Part shown: positions 60,814 through 64,000 of the stretch, piece after piece
Layout of the letters: each line of letters opens with the position of its first letter
How positions within the stretch are numbered: the stretch's first letter is position 1
The notes under the pieces: model-generated
The model's database searches: none
The model's input: the letters and a program-made list of their open reading frames with translations, nothing else
What the model was told of the DNA's origin: nothing
NCBI RefSeq assembly: GCF_026262505.1
Contig: NC_067206.1
Coordinates: 1,302,001-1,366,000 of the forward strand
Origin: Trichomonas vaginalis G3
Lineage: Eukaryota; Parabasalia; Trichomonadida; Trichomonadidae
Length of the DNA stretch: 64,000 nt
Direction: 5' to 3'
Position numbers and translations under genes: made by a program

Positions 60814-62447
60814 ATGACGACTAACTATTTGGTGCCAAACACTAAACCGATTAATGGAAATGTGTTTCATTCATTCGAAAAGATAAATGAAATATTCGCA
60901 AAGAATGATGGTAGAAGATATTATAGAGAACTTGAAAGTTCATGCTATGACTCTGATACTCCATATTTTGATGATAAACAAACTCATTTAAGAATTACAA
61001 ATCCAGCTCATGATGTGAACCAATTAGGTGACACATATATTAAACGCAAAGTTAAAGCAACTCTAGTTTCAAATAAAGCTTTCACATGTGATGCCGCTTT
61101 TAAATGCATGCGTTTATTCGTTGGTTACAAATCATCAAATCAAAGCTTTAAACAATTAGAAGTAGAAACCGAAAGAGGTGATGCCGGTTATCTTCAGATG
61201 GATTGCCCGTGAATCTTTCGCATTTGCAACATATAAACCAAAATCAGAAAGGAAAGTTAAAAAGTTTGTTCATTCGTTATATAATAATGTTCAAAAATAT
61301 GATAACTCAGTATGTGGTAAATATATTGACCCTTCAGAAGTTTTCAAGAAAGCAAATGAAGAAGTTGATATCACTTTTGATATGATTATTCCGGTAAATG
61401 ATTTGTTAGCATTTCAGGCGTTCGATGATTATCCTAAATCATTTGGTGATATCATTCTTAAATATTATGTTTTCAGGGATACTTTAGTATTTTGTCAGGT
61501 TGACCCGTTAAGAGTTGCTGATTTACAAAATTACGTTTATGAAAAGATAACTGATGAAAATTATGAAAAGATTATGAATCATGTTTATAAATATGATCGC
61601 AAATTCCAACAAATCGGACTTCCTGCCAAATTAATTACAAGCTTAGCCGCTACATCTGCTGACGCAACAGTTGATGACGTTATTATTTCATGCACAAAGA
61701 TGGAAGTTTTAGAGGATAAATGCATTACACCAGGATAGGTTTAATTGAAGAATCAGTTAAAGCAATACCACGTTTATTCAGTAAGGAAGATCCATTCATG
61801 ATTCCAGCTCAACATATTGACGTTCGTTCACTAAATGGAGGTTGCATCACTCCTGAAGGTATCAGCTCAGATTTCTCATACGCTCTTCATAATGTTACAG
61901 ATGTTGTGTTAACATTTCCGAAGAATGCAATGCAAAGAACGTTTTAGAAAATCCAATGCTTCGAGGTCTTCAGGTCACTATAGATTCCAGAAACTTCCCC
62001 GATCAAGCGATGACCACAGTGGGCGACATATTCTTTACACGTATGCTTCAAGCTTCTGATTTAGATGGAGTGAATGAATGCACAGAAGAATACGAGGACT
62101 CATTAACTAGACCACTGAATGATGATAATGGCACGCCATTAGCTAGAACATGGAAAGACCAAACTTCATTCTTATGCACTATTCCAGTTCAACGTGATGG
62201 AGCGGGTATATTCTTTGATGGATTAGAAACTTTCAACTCACAAGTTACAGTACAAGTGAAAGCTTATCCAATCATTCAGGGTGAAAATGACACTTACTGT
62301 TCAAAGTGACAAATCCTCCTCAGGTTTGGTTTACTAGGACTACGTATTGGACATGGACACCGGATGAAGGTTTGAAATATCATCCAACAGGTACACCACC
62401 ACAGTATAGAAGTTCATATGATGAAATATTGATGAATAGAAATGTTT
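60814..62447 (+). pseudogene. Virus-like element 2 capsid-like region, broken
   Basis: A region of coding character starting MTTNYLVPNTKPINGNVF. Segments such as VDITFDMIIPVNDLLAF and FLCTIPVQRDGAGIFF resemble strands of double jelly-roll major capsid proteins of Polintons. About three breaks. The capsid call is by pattern and gene order only. Confidence 0.5.
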
Positions 62448-62473
62448 AAAATTATAAATTTATTTTTGATTAA

Positions 62474-63287
62474 ATGGATTTAAATTCTGAAGAATTAGCA
62501 GGAGTATATAATACATACGTAGATGATATGATTAATGAAGCATTGAGTGATAATAGAAATGCTCTATCTAAGGAAAAATTAATGAAAATTCCATATTCTG
62601 AATGTTACTTAAATTCAATCACTGCAGCAATTGGTAAACAAATAAAGGTAAAACATTAACGATATTAAAACAAATTATCATTATTGCTAACACTTCCCCC
62701 ATTCACATGTGTTAATTTATATCAACCGTTCAGGTTCACACTTCAGATGATACATTTGAATCTTTAAAGCATTTAATCAAAATTCCAATTATTTATTTAT
62801 CACAAGAAGAAGCAGAAGATTATTTAAAAAACTTTTTAATGTATAAAGAATTATATAATACAATCAAGAAGCAAGGATTAGAGGATAAAATTATTGATAA
62901 ACAACGGGATGAATTATTTGAAACACTTTCTATTTCAAATTTTGATAGAGAATTTTTGCATTCACTCATTTTTCTAGATGATGCGGTGAAATCAAAACTA
63001 ATAACTAATGAGAAATCATATTTTAATCAGTTATTAACTCAATGTCGACACATTCAGTGTTCATTCTTCATGGCTGTTCAATACTTCAAAGCATTAAGCA
63101 CAAACATTAAATCAAATCTATCAACACTTTTCATTTTCAGTGGGTTTAGTCGTCAACAGTTGAACGTTATGCTTTATCAAGTGAATTTACCAATGAGCAT
63201 TAATGAACTTTACACACAATATCAACAATTAGGTGAACATGGAAAAATAATAGTTGATTTAAATAAAGGAGGTGTTAAATTTGATTA
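62474..63287 (+). pseudogene. Virus-like element 2 packaging-ATPase-like region, broken
   Basis: Contains LHSLIFLDDAVKS (Walker B-like) and QLLTQCRHIQCSFFMAVQYF, the pattern of FtsK/A32-type packaging ATPases; it is distant from the ATPase of element 1. About two breaks. Confidence 0.55.
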
Positions 63288-63329
63288 ACTTTTTATAATT
63301 AATTTTTTATTTTTATTTATAATTAAACA

Positions 63330-64000
63330 TGACAGAAATAGCAAATCTTCTACAGGTTCCATTAAAACAAGGGACAAACAAAAAGGGTGCATATTATATA
63401 GAACTATGAAAGTTCCAGACGGAATGAAAGAATTAGTCATATTGTTGCCGGTCTTCAAAAGGATGTTAAACAAATGAGAAACGTTTTAACATTACCAGAA
63501 GCTCAAGCATATGCCAAACGTCATGGACCAAATTGGGAAGCACATGAAGCAGACATTACAGGACCAAATGGAAAGCCTGATGGTATAAATGAAGTTTTCG
63601 TTACTGATGGTCAAGGAAATATTAAAGTCATAAATGGGTATAAATTAACAATGACGGATTATCCTAAACGTAAAGCATATAATGAATGTTATCCTATACA
63701 ATTTGATGAAAATGGAAAAGCTATTAAACAATACATTGGAGAAGGTGAAAATGGTCCAACGTATTCATACCATTATTCCATATTCTTATTTCAAGAAAAA
63801 TTAAATGCTGTTGAAGAGGGACCGGATGGATTACCACGAATATGTTAATCAGTTTGATGGTCAATATGCAAATATTAGACCTGAAATTTCAGCTAAGAAA
63901 TTCTTTAAAGTTGCTTTATTCGATCCAGTGTTCAATGAACAGAAAGAAGCAATGAAAGCAGAATTTAAACCAATTCAAGTGGCAAGAATTTCTTCATCTT
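63330..64000 (+). pseudogene. Virus-like element 2 unknown protein, broken, cut by edge
   Basis: Starts MTEIANLLQVPLKQG and has a Gly/Asn/Asp-rich middle (DITGPNGKPDGINEVFV). About two breaks, and it continues beyond the window. No family is recognised. Confidence 0.4.

Larger units (their letters stand above)
59950..64000. mobile_element. Virus-like element 2 (Maverick/Polinton-like), decayed, cut by window
   Basis: From about 59950 the gene content changes to a second virus-like element: pVI-like proteins, a capsid-like region, an ATPase-like region and an unknown protein, all in plus orientation except two small genes. It runs past the right edge. About six breaks are visible in 4 kb, so it is older than element 1 or under no constraint. 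No integrase or methylase is visible in the part shown. Confidence 0.6.

Overview
The window looks like a scaffold from a trichomonad parasite, most likely Trichomonas vaginalis. The DNA is AT-rich and the genes have no visible introns. Several genes carry the trichomonad initiator (TCA followed by a pyrimidine and T/A bases) just before the ATG, and some stop codons overlap TAAA. BspA-like leucine-rich surface proteins and ankyrin proteins of the DUF3447 type sit among ordinary housekeeping genes, and about 25 kb at the right is Maverick/Polinton DNA. A run of exactly 100 N (55657-55756) marks a scaffold gap. I cannot exclude a close relative such as Tritrichomonas.

Left part (1-38.8 kb) is host DNA. 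In order: an unrecognised protein cut by the left edge; SRP receptor beta; a secreted protein with weak GT61-like similarity; a VPS9-like Rab-GEF candidate; a small membrane protein; a BspA-like protein; a Hook-like coiled-coil protein; a two-repeat Myb factor; a FAM227-like protein; histone H2A; a large membrane protein that joins a TULIP-like lumenal domain to PqiA-type membrane domains; a bacterial-type thiol peroxidase; TOR kinase; an ankyrin protein; a junction between the tail of a Rab gene and a headless ankyrin gene; a second, inverted BspA-like copy; and a beta-adaptin.

Two short non-autonomous DNA transposons flanked by TA target duplications lie in this part. One (27565-28458) is intergenic. 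The other (32046-33122) sits inside the second BspA copy, and the first BspA copy preserves the exact empty site. The two BspA copies form a 2.6 kb inverted repeat about 22 kb apart.

Right part (about 39.05-59.9 kb) is a Maverick/Polinton-like element carrying a packaging ATPase, an integrase with a chromo-like tail, small amphipathic (pVI-like) proteins, a Pro/Thr-rich repeat protein, a long fibre with a phage-type Gp10/collar end, two D12-class adenine methylases and many small unknown genes. I saw no DNA polymerase B and no clear major capsid gene in it. It has about six to eight breaks and looks recent. It holds a 15-bp minisatellite between two divergent genes and, at its right side, long direct and inverted arrays that share a core motif with that minisatellite. 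A second, more decayed virus-like element (capsid-like, ATPase-like and pVI-like parts) starts near 59.95 kb and runs off the right edge.
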